From: RGDT01 sp964630925 | GTDB lineage: Bacteria; Planctomycetota; Planctomycetia; Gemmatales; Gemmataceae | Reading direction: 5' to 3' | Length of the DNA: 64,000 nucleotides | NCBI GenBank assembly: GCA_964630925.1 | Contig: CAZVZK010000039.1 | Coordinates: forward strand, 1-64,000 | Shown here: positions 8,410-16,463 of the stretch, in pieces | Position numbering within the stretch: position 1 is the stretch's first letter | How the letters are laid out: each line of letters begins with the position of its first letter | Program-made: the position numbers and the translations under genes | Notes under the pieces: model-generated | Database searches by the model: none | Told to the model about the DNA's origin: nothing | What the model saw: the letters and a program-made list of their open reading frames with translations, nothing else

Positions 8410-9786
8410 GATGATCGACGGCGGCAGCCCGTACTGCTCCGCCAGCGCCACCCCGTCCTTCACGTGCCCGATGATGATGAGCGCGCTCATCGCCGGCTCC
8501 AGCTCGTCGTGCCGGTTCTCCCCCGACTGGTTCTCCACGAAGTAGTGCGGCTTCAGCATCTTCCCGATGTCGTGGTAGTAGCTCCCCACCCGCACCAGCA
8601 GCGGGTTCGCCCCGATGGCCTCCGCCGCCGGCTCCGCCAGCGTCGCCACCGTCATCGAGTGCGTGTACGTCCCCGGCGACCGCCGCACCAGCTCCTGCAA
8701 CAGCGGGTGCGACCCGTCCGATAATTCCAGCAGGCTCACATCGGTCAGCACCGAGAAGGCGTACTCCACCGCCGGCAGCAGCCCGCTGACCAGGAACCCC
8801 GCCAGCGTGCCCCACAGGAACGACCGCGCCGCGTCCGCCGCGATCAGTTTCACGCTCTGCTCCGCGTGCAGCCCCGACGCGAACGTCATGGCCACGTACC
8901 CCAGCCCCGCCATCGCGCCCACCTCGATCAGGCGTGACCGGTTCCGCACCCCACGCAGCGACAGGATCGCCATCACCTGCCCGCCGATGGCCACCAACAG
9001 ATGCGGCAAGGTCCCGCCCAGGGCCACGATGAGGGTCAGGGTCAGGCTCAAGGACATCAACAGCGCGAACTGCGGGTTGTACGCGATGGTCAGGATGATG
9101 GCCGTCATCGTCAGCGGGATCAGCAGCGCCTGCGCGCTGAACGGCGTGAGGATGATCCCCGACGCCACGGTCAGCAGCACAAGGACGCACACCCCGGCCA
9201 CCTTCGGCAGGCTCCGGGCCAGCGCCTGCTGGAAACGCACCACGTACAGCACGGCGACGGACGCGAGGAGGAAGAAGACGAGGAACAGCGACAGCACACG
9301 CCGCGAGCGCTCGCCCAGCGACAGGCCCTTGTGGAACGCGCGGTTCTCCGAGCGCAGGAGTGAGTACTGCGCCTCCGTGATCGGCTGGCCACGCGGCACC
9401 AGCAGGTGGCCGGGCGGGAAGCGGTCGATGGCGGGCGGCACGGAGTTCCGCGCCGCCTCGCACGCCGCGTTGTCGGACTGCCGCTCCTTGGGCAGCGCCA
9501 GCACCGCCTTCTCGCGCCGCGCCGCCGTCTCGATCGGGTCCACCACCTCGAAAGACACCCGCGCGCGGATGTCGTGCGGGTGGCTCTGCCCGACCCGGTG
9601 CGGCTGGCCCGGCCCGAAGAAGAATGCCAGCAGCGTCAGCCCGGCGGCCGTCGCCAGCACCAGCAGCAGCCGGGCCTGAACGGCCCGGCTCGCCAGCTGG
9701 TCCAGCACCGGCTCGTCGCTCCGTGAGGAGCGGCGGCGGCCGTCCCATTGGCCGACACGCGATGGTTTGCGGGGGTTGGAGAACAT
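7999..9786 (-). CDS. pgpH: 7TM-HD phosphodiesterase, PgpH-like
   Basis: A 595-residue membrane enzyme of the 7TMR-HD family, whose characterised members hydrolyse cyclic di-AMP. Order: one N-terminal span (about residues 38-55), an extracytoplasmic 7TMR-HDED-type domain (about 60-165), a bundle of hydrophobic segments (about 180-355), then a cytoplasmic HD domain. Metal-binding motifs seen are HSMTV, YYHDIGK (HD at about 405-406), HVKDG and RQHHGTT. It lies downstream of phoH, the conserved order phoH-pgpH-ybeY of other bacteria, but ybeY is missing and the sigma/kinase cassette occupies its place. Substrate is inferred from the family. Confidence 0.9.
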   Translation of the reverse strand: MFSNPRKPSRVGQWDGRRRSSRSDEPVLDQLASRAVQARLLLVLATAAGLTLLAFFFGPGQPHRVGQSHPHDIRARVSFEVVDPIETAARREKAVLALPKERQSDNAACEAARNSVPPAIDRFPPGHLLVPRGQPITEAQYSLLRSENRAFHKGLSLGERSRRVLSLFLVFFLLASVAVLYVVRFQQALARSLPKVAGVCVLVLLTVASGIILTPFSAQALLIPLTMTAIILTIAYNPQFALLMSLSLTLTLIVALGGTLPHLLVAIGGQVMAILSLRGVRNRSRLIEVGAMAGLGYVAMTFASGLHAEQSVKLIAADAARSFLWGTLAGFLVSGLLPAVEYAFSVLTDVSLLELSDGSHPLLQELVRRSPGTYTHSMTVATLAEPAAEAIGANPLLVRVGSYYHDIGKMLKPHYFVENQSGENRHDELEPAMSALIIIGHVKDGVALAEQYGLPPSIIDFIRQHHGTTLVEYFYRQALKDHEESGNAPEAREGVPHPLEQTFRYPGPRPQTREAAVVMLSDAVESASRALAQPTPGSLRRLVRDLMMKRLLDGQFEESGLTLTELHQVEEALCKGLAALYHNRIKYPEPERKAG

Positions 9787-9826
9787 GCCTGATCGGCCCG
9801 TCCTTGGACTGCGGGAGGGGGCGCCC

Positions 9827-10804
9827 TCAATCCTTCTTCTTGCGCGGGCGGTCGTCCTCGTACGCCTTCACCACCCGCATCACGAGCGGGTTGCGCACGA
9901 TGTCGTGCTCGTCCAGGTGGACGATGGAGATCCCCTCGACGCCTCGCAGCCGCTGCACCGCGTCGCTCAGCCCGCTGCGCGTCCGCGGCGGCAGGTCCAC
10001 CTGCGTCACGTCGCCGGTCACGATGATCTTCGACCCGTTGCCCATGCGCGTCAAAAACATCTGCATCTGCGGGACGGTCGTGTTCTGCCCCTCGTCGAGG
10101 ATGATGGCCGCGTGCGACAACGTCCGCCCCCGCATGTACGCCAGCGGGCAGATCTCGATGATGTCGTTCTCCATGTACCGCTTGACCTGCTCCGGCTCCA
10201 TCATGTCGTTGAGGGCGTCGAGGAGCGGCCTCAGGTACGGGTTGATCTTGGCGGCGAGGTCGCCCGGCAGGTAGCCGAGCCGCTCGCCCGCCTCGACGGC
10301 GGGGCGGACGAGGACGATCTTCTTGATCTGCGAGGCGCGCAGCCACGACACCGCCATGCCGACCGCCAGGTAGGTCTTGCCGGACCCGGCCGGGCCGATG
10401 CACATGGTCATGTCGTGCTCGCGCAGCGCCTTGACGTAGCGGGCCTGCCCGTCGGTGCGTGGGCGGACGTACCGGCTCTCGCCGCCGCCGCCCCCGCCGC
10501 CCTTGGCGCCGGGCGGGGCGCCCGCCTGGATCGGCTGGCCGCCCTGGGTCACGACCTCGAGCACGGTCTTGACGTCCCCGGCGGACAGGCTGCCCTGGTT
10601 GCGGAGGACGTGGCGGAGCTGGGCGAAGACGCGGCTCGCCTGGGCGAGCTGGTCGTCGGTGCCCTTGAGGATGATCTGGTCGCCGCGCCCGACGAGCTGC
10701 TGCATGCCGAGCGCCGTGCGTACCTCCTTGAGGTGGGCGTCCCTGCTGCCGAACAGCAGGATCGCCTCGTCGCGGCTGTCAAGGCTGATGGTTTGTTCGC
10801 TCAT
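9827..10804 (-). CDS. phoH: PhoH family ATPase (YbeZ type)
   Basis: Cytoplasmic ATPase of the PhoH/YbeZ family, linked in other bacteria to RNA metabolism with the RNase YbeY. The 325 residues begin with a KH-like segment (QQLVGRGDQIILKG), then a Gly-rich linker (about 100-108), then the ATPase domain: Walker A GPAGSGKT (about residues 137-144), VRPAVEAGERLGYLPGD, Walker B IILDEGQN, and the sensor segment IIVTGDVTQVDLP. The C-terminus is a Lys/Asp tail. It is 40 bases upstream of pgpH on the same strand, probably one operon. Confidence 0.93.
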   Translation of the reverse strand: MSEQTISLDSRDEAILLFGSRDAHLKEVRTALGMQQLVGRGDQIILKGTDDQLAQASRVFAQLRHVLRNQGSLSAGDVKTVLEVVTQGGQPIQAGAPPGAKGGGGGGGESRYVRPRTDGQARYVKALREHDMTMCIGPAGSGKTYLAVGMAVSWLRASQIKKIVLVRPAVEAGERLGYLPGDLAAKINPYLRPLLDALNDMMEPEQVKRYMENDIIEICPLAYMRGRTLSHAAIILDEGQNTTVPQMQMFLTRMGNGSKIIVTGDVTQVDLPPRTRSGLSDAVQRLRGVEGISIVHLDEHDIVRNPLVMRVVKAYEDDRPRKKKD

Positions 10805-10968
10805 CGTCCCTCACCTGGGCCATCGTGCAGGCCGGCCGGGCGCGTGCAATAAACCAACGACACCGAAAACACAAGGGGAGGTTCACCCCGGGCCGCGAGA
10901 GCCGCCCTTGCGTCCGCCGCGCCGCCACGCTATCCCCACGCCACGCCACCCTACAAGGGGGAAAATCC

Positions 10969-11715
10969 ATGCTCGCGCTCGTCCTGCTCGCCATGCCGTC
11001 GGGGGGGATGCCTTTGGCTCACTCCCCCCCCGCCCCCCCCCGAGCCCCGGAATCGCCCCGCGATCTCCTCGCACGCGCGGTCGTCGCCCACGGCGGGCGG
11101 GCCCGCCTGGCCGCCGCGGGCGCCTCCCGCGTCACCCTCAAGGGTTACATGTACTCAGGCACCGCCGCGATGCCATTCGTTAACCGCGTCCTCGTCCACG
11201 CCCCCTCGCGATTCAAGAGCGTCATGGAGGTGTCCGCCGGCCCGCGCGCCCGCGTCGTCGTCCTCGCCCTCGACGGCGATCGCGCCTCCGTCAGCATCGA
11301 CGGCAAGGCCCAGCCCGCCACGCCCGCCCACCTCGCCCAGCTCCGCCAGACCCTCGCGCTGGAGTCGGCCATGCGCCTCGTCCCCCTCCTCGACGACCCC
11401 CGCTACACCCTCTCCGCCCTCGGCGATTTCGACCTCGACGGCCGCACCGTGTCCGGCGTCGGCGTGTCCCGCGCCGGACAGGCCGCCCTGAACCTGTACT
11501 TTGACAGGCAGACGGCCCTCCTCGTCGCCGCCGAGCATCAGGTCGAGGGCGGCGTCACCCAGCACGCCCGCTACCGCGATCACCGCGACGTGGGCGGCTA
11601 CATCCGCCCTGGCCGCGTGGCCGTCTTCCGCGCCGGCAAGAAGGTCATGGAGGCCGACCTCGTTGACGCCCGCCGCGAGGTGACGATGGACCCGGCGGAG
11701 TTCCACATCCCCTGA
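10969..11715 (+). CDS. Secreted LolA-like protein, 248 aa
   Basis: Probably exported to the periplasm. The ATG at 10969 follows AAGGGGGAAAA and gives a short hydrophobic N-terminus (MLALVLLAMPSGG). The body resembles the outer-membrane lipoprotein-sorting LolA/LolB fold as found in planctomycete paralogues: SPRDLLARAVVAHGGRARLAAA, then alternating beta strands (VTLKGYMYSG, FKSVMEVSA, VVVLALDGDRASVSIDG) and a C-terminal LYFDRQTALLVAAEHQVEG segment. This similarity is by pattern and is moderate; a role in lipoprotein transport is not shown. It ends 5 bases before the rluA-like gene. Confidence 0.65.
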   Translation: MLALVLLAMPSGGMPLAHSPPAPPRAPESPRDLLARAVVAHGGRARLAAAGASRVTLKGYMYSGTAAMPFVNRVLVHAPSRFKSVMEVSAGPRARVVVLALDGDRASVSIDGKAQPATPAHLAQLRQTLALESAMRLVPLLDDPRYTLSALGDFDLDGRTVSGVGVSRAGQAALNLYFDRQTALLVAAEHQVEGGVTQHARYRDHRDVGGYIRPGRVAVFRAGKKVMEADLVDARREVTMDPAEFHIP

Positions 11716-11720
11716 GCCCG

Positions 11721-12668
11721 ATGGCGACGCGCACCCTGACCGTGGCCCCCGCGGAAGCCGGCCAGACCATCCTGGGCTGGCTGCAACGCAAGCTCGGCGT
11801 CGGCGCCGAGGAGGCCCGGCGCCTCCTCCGCTCGCGCAAGGTCCGCGTCGGCGGCGCGCCGTGCAGCAGCCCCGGTTGGAAGCTCCGCGCCGGGCAGCGT
11901 GTCGAGGTGCCCGCCGCCCCCGCACCCGCCGCCCCGGAAGGGCCACGCCCCGCCATCCGCTTCCTCGACCGCCACCTCGCCGTCGTGGACAAGCCCAGCG
12001 GCCTGACCACCATGCGGCACGCCGAGGAGGCCGCCGAGTTCGGGCGTGGCCGGCGATTCCTGCCCAGGACGCTCCAGGACATGCTCCCGGCGCTGATCGC
12101 CGAGCGCGAGGGCGGCCCGCCGATGCCGGTCCTCGCCGTCCACCGCATCGACAAGGAGACGAGCGGGTTGGTGGTGTTCGCCCGCACCCTCGCCGCCGAA
12201 CGCTCCCTCGGCGAGCAATTCCGGGCGCACACCGTCGAGCGCCGTTACCTCGCCCTGGTGCGCGGCGAGGCGCGCGCCGCCCGCATCGAATCCTGGATCG
12301 TCCGCGACCGCGGCGACGGGCGGCGCGGCAGCGGCCCCGGGGGCGAGGGGCAGCACGCCGTCACGCACGTCTCGCCCGTCGAGCGTCTGGGGTCGTTCTC
12401 GCTGGTCGAATGCCGGCTGGAGACCGGGCGGACGCATCAGGTGCGCATCCACCTCGGCGAGGCGGGCACGCCCCTGTGCGGCGAGACGGTCTACGACCGC
12501 CCCCTGCACGGCCGCCCCGCCCCGGACGGCAGCGGCTGCTCGCGCGTGGCCCTGCACGCGGCCACGCTGGGGCTGGAACACCCCGAGTCGGGTAAACGCC
12601 TGTCGTGGTCGTCGCCGTTGCCGGCGGACCTGGCCGCCGTGTTGAAGCGCCTGCGGGCCGGGGCCTGA
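11721..12668 (+). CDS. RluA-family pseudouridine synthase
   Basis: Converts specific uridines to pseudouridine in rRNA or tRNA. The 315 residues have an S4-like RNA-binding domain (about 12-55, GWLQRKLGVGAEEARRLLR) and a catalytic domain with the RluA signature HRIDKETSGLVVF, the nucleophile Asp being about residue 144. Further family segments are RYLALVRG and LETGRTHQVRIHL near the end. Which RNA site is modified cannot be read from sequence. It likely shares a transcript with the LolA-like gene, and it converges with the lipoprotein gene after a 4-base gap. Confidence 0.9.
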   Translation: MATRTLTVAPAEAGQTILGWLQRKLGVGAEEARRLLRSRKVRVGGAPCSSPGWKLRAGQRVEVPAAPAPAAPEGPRPAIRFLDRHLAVVDKPSGLTTMRHAEEAAEFGRGRRFLPRTLQDMLPALIAEREGGPPMPVLAVHRIDKETSGLVVFARTLAAERSLGEQFRAHTVERRYLALVRGEARAARIESWIVRDRGDGRRGSGPGGEGQHAVTHVSPVERLGSFSLVECRLETGRTHQVRIHLGEAGTPLCGETVYDRPLHGRPAPDGSGCSRVALHAATLGLEHPESGKRLSWSSPLPADLAAVLKRLRAGA

Positions 12669-12672
12669 GGGG

Positions 12673-13356
12673 TCAGCGGAAGCGGGGCACCTGGCCGAGC
12701 GGCCCGCCCATCGACAGCTCCGCCAGGGCACGGTCGGCGTCGTCATCGACGGCCAAGGTCTGGAGGCTGAGCTCGACGATGGGGCCGGCCTGCTGCTGCT
12801 TGGCCTTGTCCCAGACATAGACGATGGCGATCTGCCCGGTCTTGCCGCGGTAGACGTTCAGGGAGCAGGCGGCGGTGCCCGAATCGAAGGTGGTGCGGAT
12901 CATCGGCACCTGGGGGCGGCCGGGGACCGTGACCGGGTGGGCGAACGTCTTGCGCTCCGAGGTGGCGGCCCTCATGACCCCCATGACGCGGCCGGCGAAG
13001 TCCTTGTCATCGAGGAGGCCGAAGGCCAGGCCCGCCTCGATGAACGGCGACGCGTCGATGGCCTTGCCCGGCGCGTAGGTGTATAGCAACCTCTCCGGCG
13101 GGTCCTTGGGGTCCTTGCGCCCCCGCTGGGGCAGGGCCAGCCCCTTCGGCAGGCGGATGAACAGGCGCGCCACCGGGGCCGGCGGGCTCTTGGCGTCGGC
13201 CCTCCTGGTCGGGATGTCGGCCGGCTGCCCCAGGTCGCGGTCCTCGATCTCGCGGCGCTTCAGACGCTCCTGGGCGCCCTTCATCTTCTCCTCGTACTCA
13301 GCCATGCCACAGCCCGCCGCCACGAGGAGGGACAGGGTGAGGACGGCACGGCGCAT
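12673..13356 (-). CDS. Hypothetical lipoprotein, 227 aa
   Basis: No family recognised. The N-terminus is a lipoprotein signal (MRRAVLTLSLLVAAGCGMAE) with the lipobox cysteine at about residue 16, so the mature protein should be membrane-anchored. A charged helix follows (YEEKMKGAQERLKRREIED), then a folded domain with strands such as VARLFIRLPKGLALP and RLLYTYAPG and one later cysteine (GTAACSLNVYRGKTG). It is divergent from the SDR gene at 13386, with 29 bases between the starts. Confidence 0.75.
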   Translation of the reverse strand: MRRAVLTLSLLVAAGCGMAEYEEKMKGAQERLKRREIEDRDLGQPADIPTRRADAKSPPAPVARLFIRLPKGLALPQRGRKDPKDPPERLLYTYAPGKAIDASPFIEAGLAFGLLDDKDFAGRVMGVMRAATSERKTFAHPVTVPGRPQVPMIRTTFDSGTAACSLNVYRGKTGQIAIVYVWDKAKQQQAGPIVELSLQTLAVDDDADRALAELSMGGPLGQVPRFR

Positions 13357-13385
13357 GTCTAGTAGCTCCGGAGGCTGGGACGACG

Positions 13386-14129
13386 ATGGTACGCTACGAC
13401 TTCAACGGTAAGGTGGCACTGGTCACGGGCGGCTCGCGCGGCATGGGCGCCGCCATGCTGGAGGCGTTCGCCGCCGCGGGGGCGGCCTGCATCGTCAACC
13501 ACTACCCCTCGGATGCCGACCGCAAGGACGCCGAGGCCCTCGCCGCCCGCCTGGGCGGGTCGGCCCGCGTCATGGCCGCCGACGTGAGCGACTACGCCAG
13601 CGTCGAGGCCCTCATGAAGCGCATCAAGGACGAATTGGGCGGGTTGGACGTGCTGGTGAACAACGCCGGCATCCTCAAGGACCGCACGCTGCGGAAGATG
13701 ACCTCCGACGAGTGGCACGCGGTGATGCGCACGAACCTCGACGGCGTGTTCCACGGCACCAAGCTGGGCGCCGAGGTGATGCGCGACGGCGGGCGGATCG
13801 TCAACGTGGCGTCCATCGCCGGCATCGTCGGCTTCCACGGGCAGGCGAACTACGCGGCAGCGAAGGCCGGCGTCATCGCGCTGACCAAGGTGTCGGCGAA
13901 GGAGCTGGCGCGGCGCGGCATCACGGTGAATGCGGTCGCCCCGGGCGTGATCCGCACGCCGATGCTGGACGCCCTCAAGCCGGAGGTGCTGGAGAGCTAC
14001 ATCGCCCAGATCCCGGTGGGGCGATTGGGCGAGCCGAAGGACGTGGCCCACGCGGTGCTGTTCCTGGCGAGCGAGGAGTCGGGGTACATCACCGGGCAGG
14101 TGCTGCCGATCACCGGCGGGTGGTTCTGA
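13386..14129 (+). CDS. fabG: Short-chain dehydrogenase, FabG-like
   Basis: NAD(P)-dependent oxidoreductase of the classical SDR family, closest in pattern to 3-oxoacyl-ACP reductase of fatty acid synthesis. The 247 residues show the cofactor motif GGSRGMG near the start, VNNAG with the typical ILKDRTL that follows it in FabG, catalytic Ser about 143 (NVASIAG), Tyr 156 and Lys 160 (YAAAKAG), and the C-terminal YITGQVLPITGG. No other fab genes are adjacent, so it may be a FabG paralogue acting on another 3-keto substrate. Confidence 0.85.
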   Translation: MVRYDFNGKVALVTGGSRGMGAAMLEAFAAAGAACIVNHYPSDADRKDAEALAARLGGSARVMAADVSDYASVEALMKRIKDELGGLDVLVNNAGILKDRTLRKMTSDEWHAVMRTNLDGVFHGTKLGAEVMRDGGRIVNVASIAGIVGFHGQANYAAAKAGVIALTKVSAKELARRGITVNAVAPGVIRTPMLDALKPEVLESYIAQIPVGRLGEPKDVAHAVLFLASEESGYITGQVLPITGGWF

Positions 14130-14147
14130 GGGGGCCGGAGCGTCACC

Positions 14148-14624
14148 ATGTCACCGTCCGGCCGCGACCCGTCAACACACGTCCGGGTGCTCCAGGGCAT
14201 CACCCTGGCCCTGCTCGTCGCCCTCGCCGCCCTGGGCGCCGTGGCGGTCTTCCTCACCCACGGGCAGCCGCCCCCGAAGAAGGATCCGGGCCTGGCCGCC
14301 ACGTACACGGGGGTCGTCATGGTGGTGCTGGGCGGCGTCCTCAGCGTCGTGCTGCCGCTGGCCATGCCGGGCCTCCTCAAGAGGGCGTTCCTGCCGGACA
14401 GCCTGGAGCTGCCGGCCGGGATGGACCTCCTCAACGAGTACTCGGTGCTGCACATCGTCCGCGTCGTGCTGTGCTGGGTCCCGGGCCTCCTCTGCCTGTT
14501 CGCCTACATGCGCGAGGGGGGGGGCCTGGCGCTGGCCGGGGCCGTCGCCGCCGCTGCGCTCGTCGCCGTCCGCTTCCCCACGGCGGGGCGTGTCCAGGCC
14601 TGGCTCCGGCGGCGCGGCGGGTGA
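14148..14624 (+). CDS. Small integral membrane protein, 158 aa
   Basis: No family recognised. Four hydrophobic segments are visible: VLQGITLALLVALAALGAVA, TGVVMVVLGGVLSVVLPLAM, VLHIVRVVLCWVPGLLCLFA and ALAGAVAAAALVAVRF. The connecting loops are short, and the C-terminus is basic (RVQAWLRRRGG), which suggests it faces the cytoplasm. The start at 14148 lies 18 bases after the fabG stop, and the two genes are probably co-transcribed. Confidence 0.65.
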   Translation: MSPSGRDPSTHVRVLQGITLALLVALAALGAVAVFLTHGQPPPKKDPGLAATYTGVVMVVLGGVLSVVLPLAMPGLLKRAFLPDSLELPAGMDLLNEYSVLHIVRVVLCWVPGLLCLFAYMREGGGLALAGAVAAAALVAVRFPTAGRVQAWLRRRGG

Positions 14625-14627
14625 CCC

Positions 14628-14825
14628 TCACGCCGGGCGCAGCTCCCCCGGTGAGACGTGCGCCTCGGACATCCCATCCTCCCAAAGCACGAGGTACGTC
14701 CGGTCGGGCAGGACGGGGTCGCTGGGGTGCTCCTCGACCAGCTCGACGACGCCCCTGCCGCGGCCCTTCTTCGTCGCGTCCTGCACCTTGTCGCCCTTGT
14801 TGAACACGCGTGTCTGATCGCTCAT
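14628..14825 (-). CDS. Small SH3-like protein, 65 aa
   Basis: No named family recognised. The compact sequence has the feel of a small beta-barrel: FNKGDKVQDATKKGRGRGVV followed by strands LVEEH, RTYLVLWED and a final EAHVSPGELRPA, as in SH3-like or KOW folds that bind RNA or protein. No signal peptide or membrane segment. It converges with the membrane protein gene after 3 bases and lies 19 bases downstream of the Ldh-family gene on the same strand, so the two may share a transcript. Confidence 0.6.
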   Translation of the reverse strand: MSDQTRVFNKGDKVQDATKKGRGRGVVELVEEHPSDPVLPDRTYLVLWEDGMSEAHVSPGELRPA

Positions 14826-14844
14826 GGCTCACCCCAGTCCGTCG

Positions 14845-15891
14845 TCACGGCAGCGCCACACCGAGTTTGCCGGCCAGATCCACCAACTGCCCCCACGTCC
14901 CGTCGTCCAGCGGGATGCCGTCGCGGCGGCGTCTCTCGCGCGTCCGCCGCTCCGGGTCGCCCGGCAGCGTGATCGCCTCGCCCGGACGCACCGGTGTCAC
15001 CCCGCGCACGGCGTCGGCCAGGGCGGTCACCTCGCGCAGGAAGTGATCGCGCCCGAAGAACCGCTCCGGGTCGAGCAGCAGGAAGAACACCGCGTTCGCC
15101 GACCGTGACCCCAATTCCGGCCGGCTGCACGGCGAGCCCGACAGGCCGCCCGCCAGCATGTCGAGCAGCAGGCCGAGTCCGAAGCCCTTGTACGCCTGAT
15201 CGCCGCCGAGGGGGCGGATGGTGCCGCGCGGGTCGGAATAGAGGACGCCGGGGTCGGTCGTCGGCACTCCCTCGCTGTCGAGGAGCCAGCCGTCGGGGAC
15301 GGGGACGCCCTTGTTGAAGCACACGCGCACCTTCCCCTCGGCGCACACCGACGTGCCGATGTCCAGCACCACCGGGCCGCCGCCCGTCGGCACCGCCATG
15401 CACAGCGGGTTCGTGCCGATGCGGCCCTCCTTGCCGCCCGGCGGCGCCACCGCCCGCCCGAAGCCGTGGTTGTTCACCGTGGCGATCAGCACCAGCCCCT
15501 CACCCGCCGCCCGCTCGCCGTACTCGCCCAATCGCCCGATATGGCCGCACTGATACAATGTCCCGGCGGCGAGGCCGAGCGTCCGGGCGCGGGGGATGAC
15601 AAGGTCGAGCAGGCGGTGGGCCTGCACCTGGCCGATGCCCCACTGGCCGTCGCACACCACGACGGCGGGCGTCTCGGTGTGTATCCTCAACGGCACGCCC
15701 CCGCGCATCACGCCGGACGACAGCACCTGGTGGTACTGCATCACGCGGATGATGCCGTGCGAGTCGTGCCCCGCGAGGTTGGAGTCGATCAGGCTGCCGG
15801 CGACGATGGCGGCCTCGTCGGCCGGCAGCCCGGACGCGGTGAACATCGACGCGGCGAACGCGGTGAGCCTGTCAGCGGGGAAGGTCGGCAC
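14845..15891 (-). CDS. Ldh-family malate/lactate/ureidoglycolate dehydrogenase
   Basis: NAD(P)-dependent dehydrogenase of the family that includes malate, L-lactate, ureidoglycolate and 2,3-diketogulonate enzymes (not the Rossmann LDH family). The 348 residues match the family length. Typical features are the N-terminal helix ASGLPADEAAIVAGSLIDSNL, the conserved GHDSHGIIRVMQY, the cofactor-site segments GQVQAHRLLDLVI and GRIGTNPLCMAVP, and YKGFGLGLLLDMLAGGLSG. The substrate cannot be decided from sequence, and the neighbours give no pathway clue. Confidence 0.85.
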   Translation of the reverse strand: MPTFPADRLTAFAASMFTASGLPADEAAIVAGSLIDSNLAGHDSHGIIRVMQYHQVLSSGVMRGGVPLRIHTETPAVVVCDGQWGIGQVQAHRLLDLVIPRARTLGLAAGTLYQCGHIGRLGEYGERAAGEGLVLIATVNNHGFGRAVAPPGGKEGRIGTNPLCMAVPTGGGPVVLDIGTSVCAEGKVRVCFNKGVPVPDGWLLDSEGVPTTDPGVLYSDPRGTIRPLGGDQAYKGFGLGLLLDMLAGGLSGSPCSRPELGSRSANAVFFLLLDPERFFGRDHFLREVTALADAVRGVTPVRPGEAITLPGDPERRTRERRRRDGIPLDDGTWGQLVDLAGKLGVALP

Positions 15892-16463
15892 GGTATCTCT
15901 CCTGGCGAACCGGAGGATGTTCTATGAGCGGCTACAACGTATCGACGAGAGCCGCGGAGTGAGGCGGATGGACGCCAGTCAGTGAAGAGAACGAACCGCA
16001 GAGTGCGGACACCCTGGATGGAGGCGAATGGACGCCCTTCAGTGAAGGAAACGAACCAGAGAAACGAACTTTGTCGCCGCAAATGCAAGCGGTATAGGCA
16101 CTTGAGGAAGTTCGTTTCCCAGACCCCCTCACACCCCCCCTCGCGGCGGAAACGAACCGCTACGGCGATCAGCCGGCTGCCGCGTCTGCCCAGGACCCCC
16201 GGTGATCCACTTCTTCCGATACCGCGCCCCCGCGGTGCCCGTCTTTGAGCCAGGCCCTCCGGGTGTGGCGTCAGTGAGGGGCATTCGGCCCACAAACAGG
16301 GCGACCCCCGACACGAGCGAAACGATCCTGACGCGCGGCATGGGCCACCCCGTGAGGCTGGCAGGTTCGGGGTAGTGTACCGCGCCGGGGATGGGAAAGG
16401 CGTGAGCCCGTCCGGGTGGCCGCCGTCCTGGTCGGCGGTATCCTGACCCCCGGAGGACGCTCG
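15892..16463. other. 572 bp intergenic region with short repeats
   Basis: No convincing gene. It holds the 60 bp period repeat described separately, and the motif ACGAACC recurs at about 15991, 16051 and 16154, with an inverted GTTCGTTTCC near 16110. A 70-codon minus-strand frame at 16129-16341 has a hydrophobic N-terminus (MPRVRIVSLVSGVALFVG) but nothing else in its favour. The base composition is less GC-rich than the flanking genes between about 15920 and 16120. Confidence 0.6.
15961..16063. repeat. Imperfect tandem repeat, 60 bp period
   Basis: Two copies, 15961-16003 and 16021-16063, of a 43-base unit beginning GAGGCGRATGGACGCC and ending in an ACGAACC-containing stretch. They differ at a handful of positions. 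There is no open frame in common, so it is not a coding repeat. Confidence 0.7.

Noticed and set aside
7625..9748. 707-codon minus-strand frame overlapping pgpH
   Set aside because: It is an alternative reading of pgpH DNA. The 595-residue frame has the 7TM-HD motifs.
16129..16341. 70-codon minus-strand frame with a hydrophobic N-terminus
   Set aside because: After the first 20 residues it is Pro/Gly/Arg-rich noise, and no ribosome site is visible.
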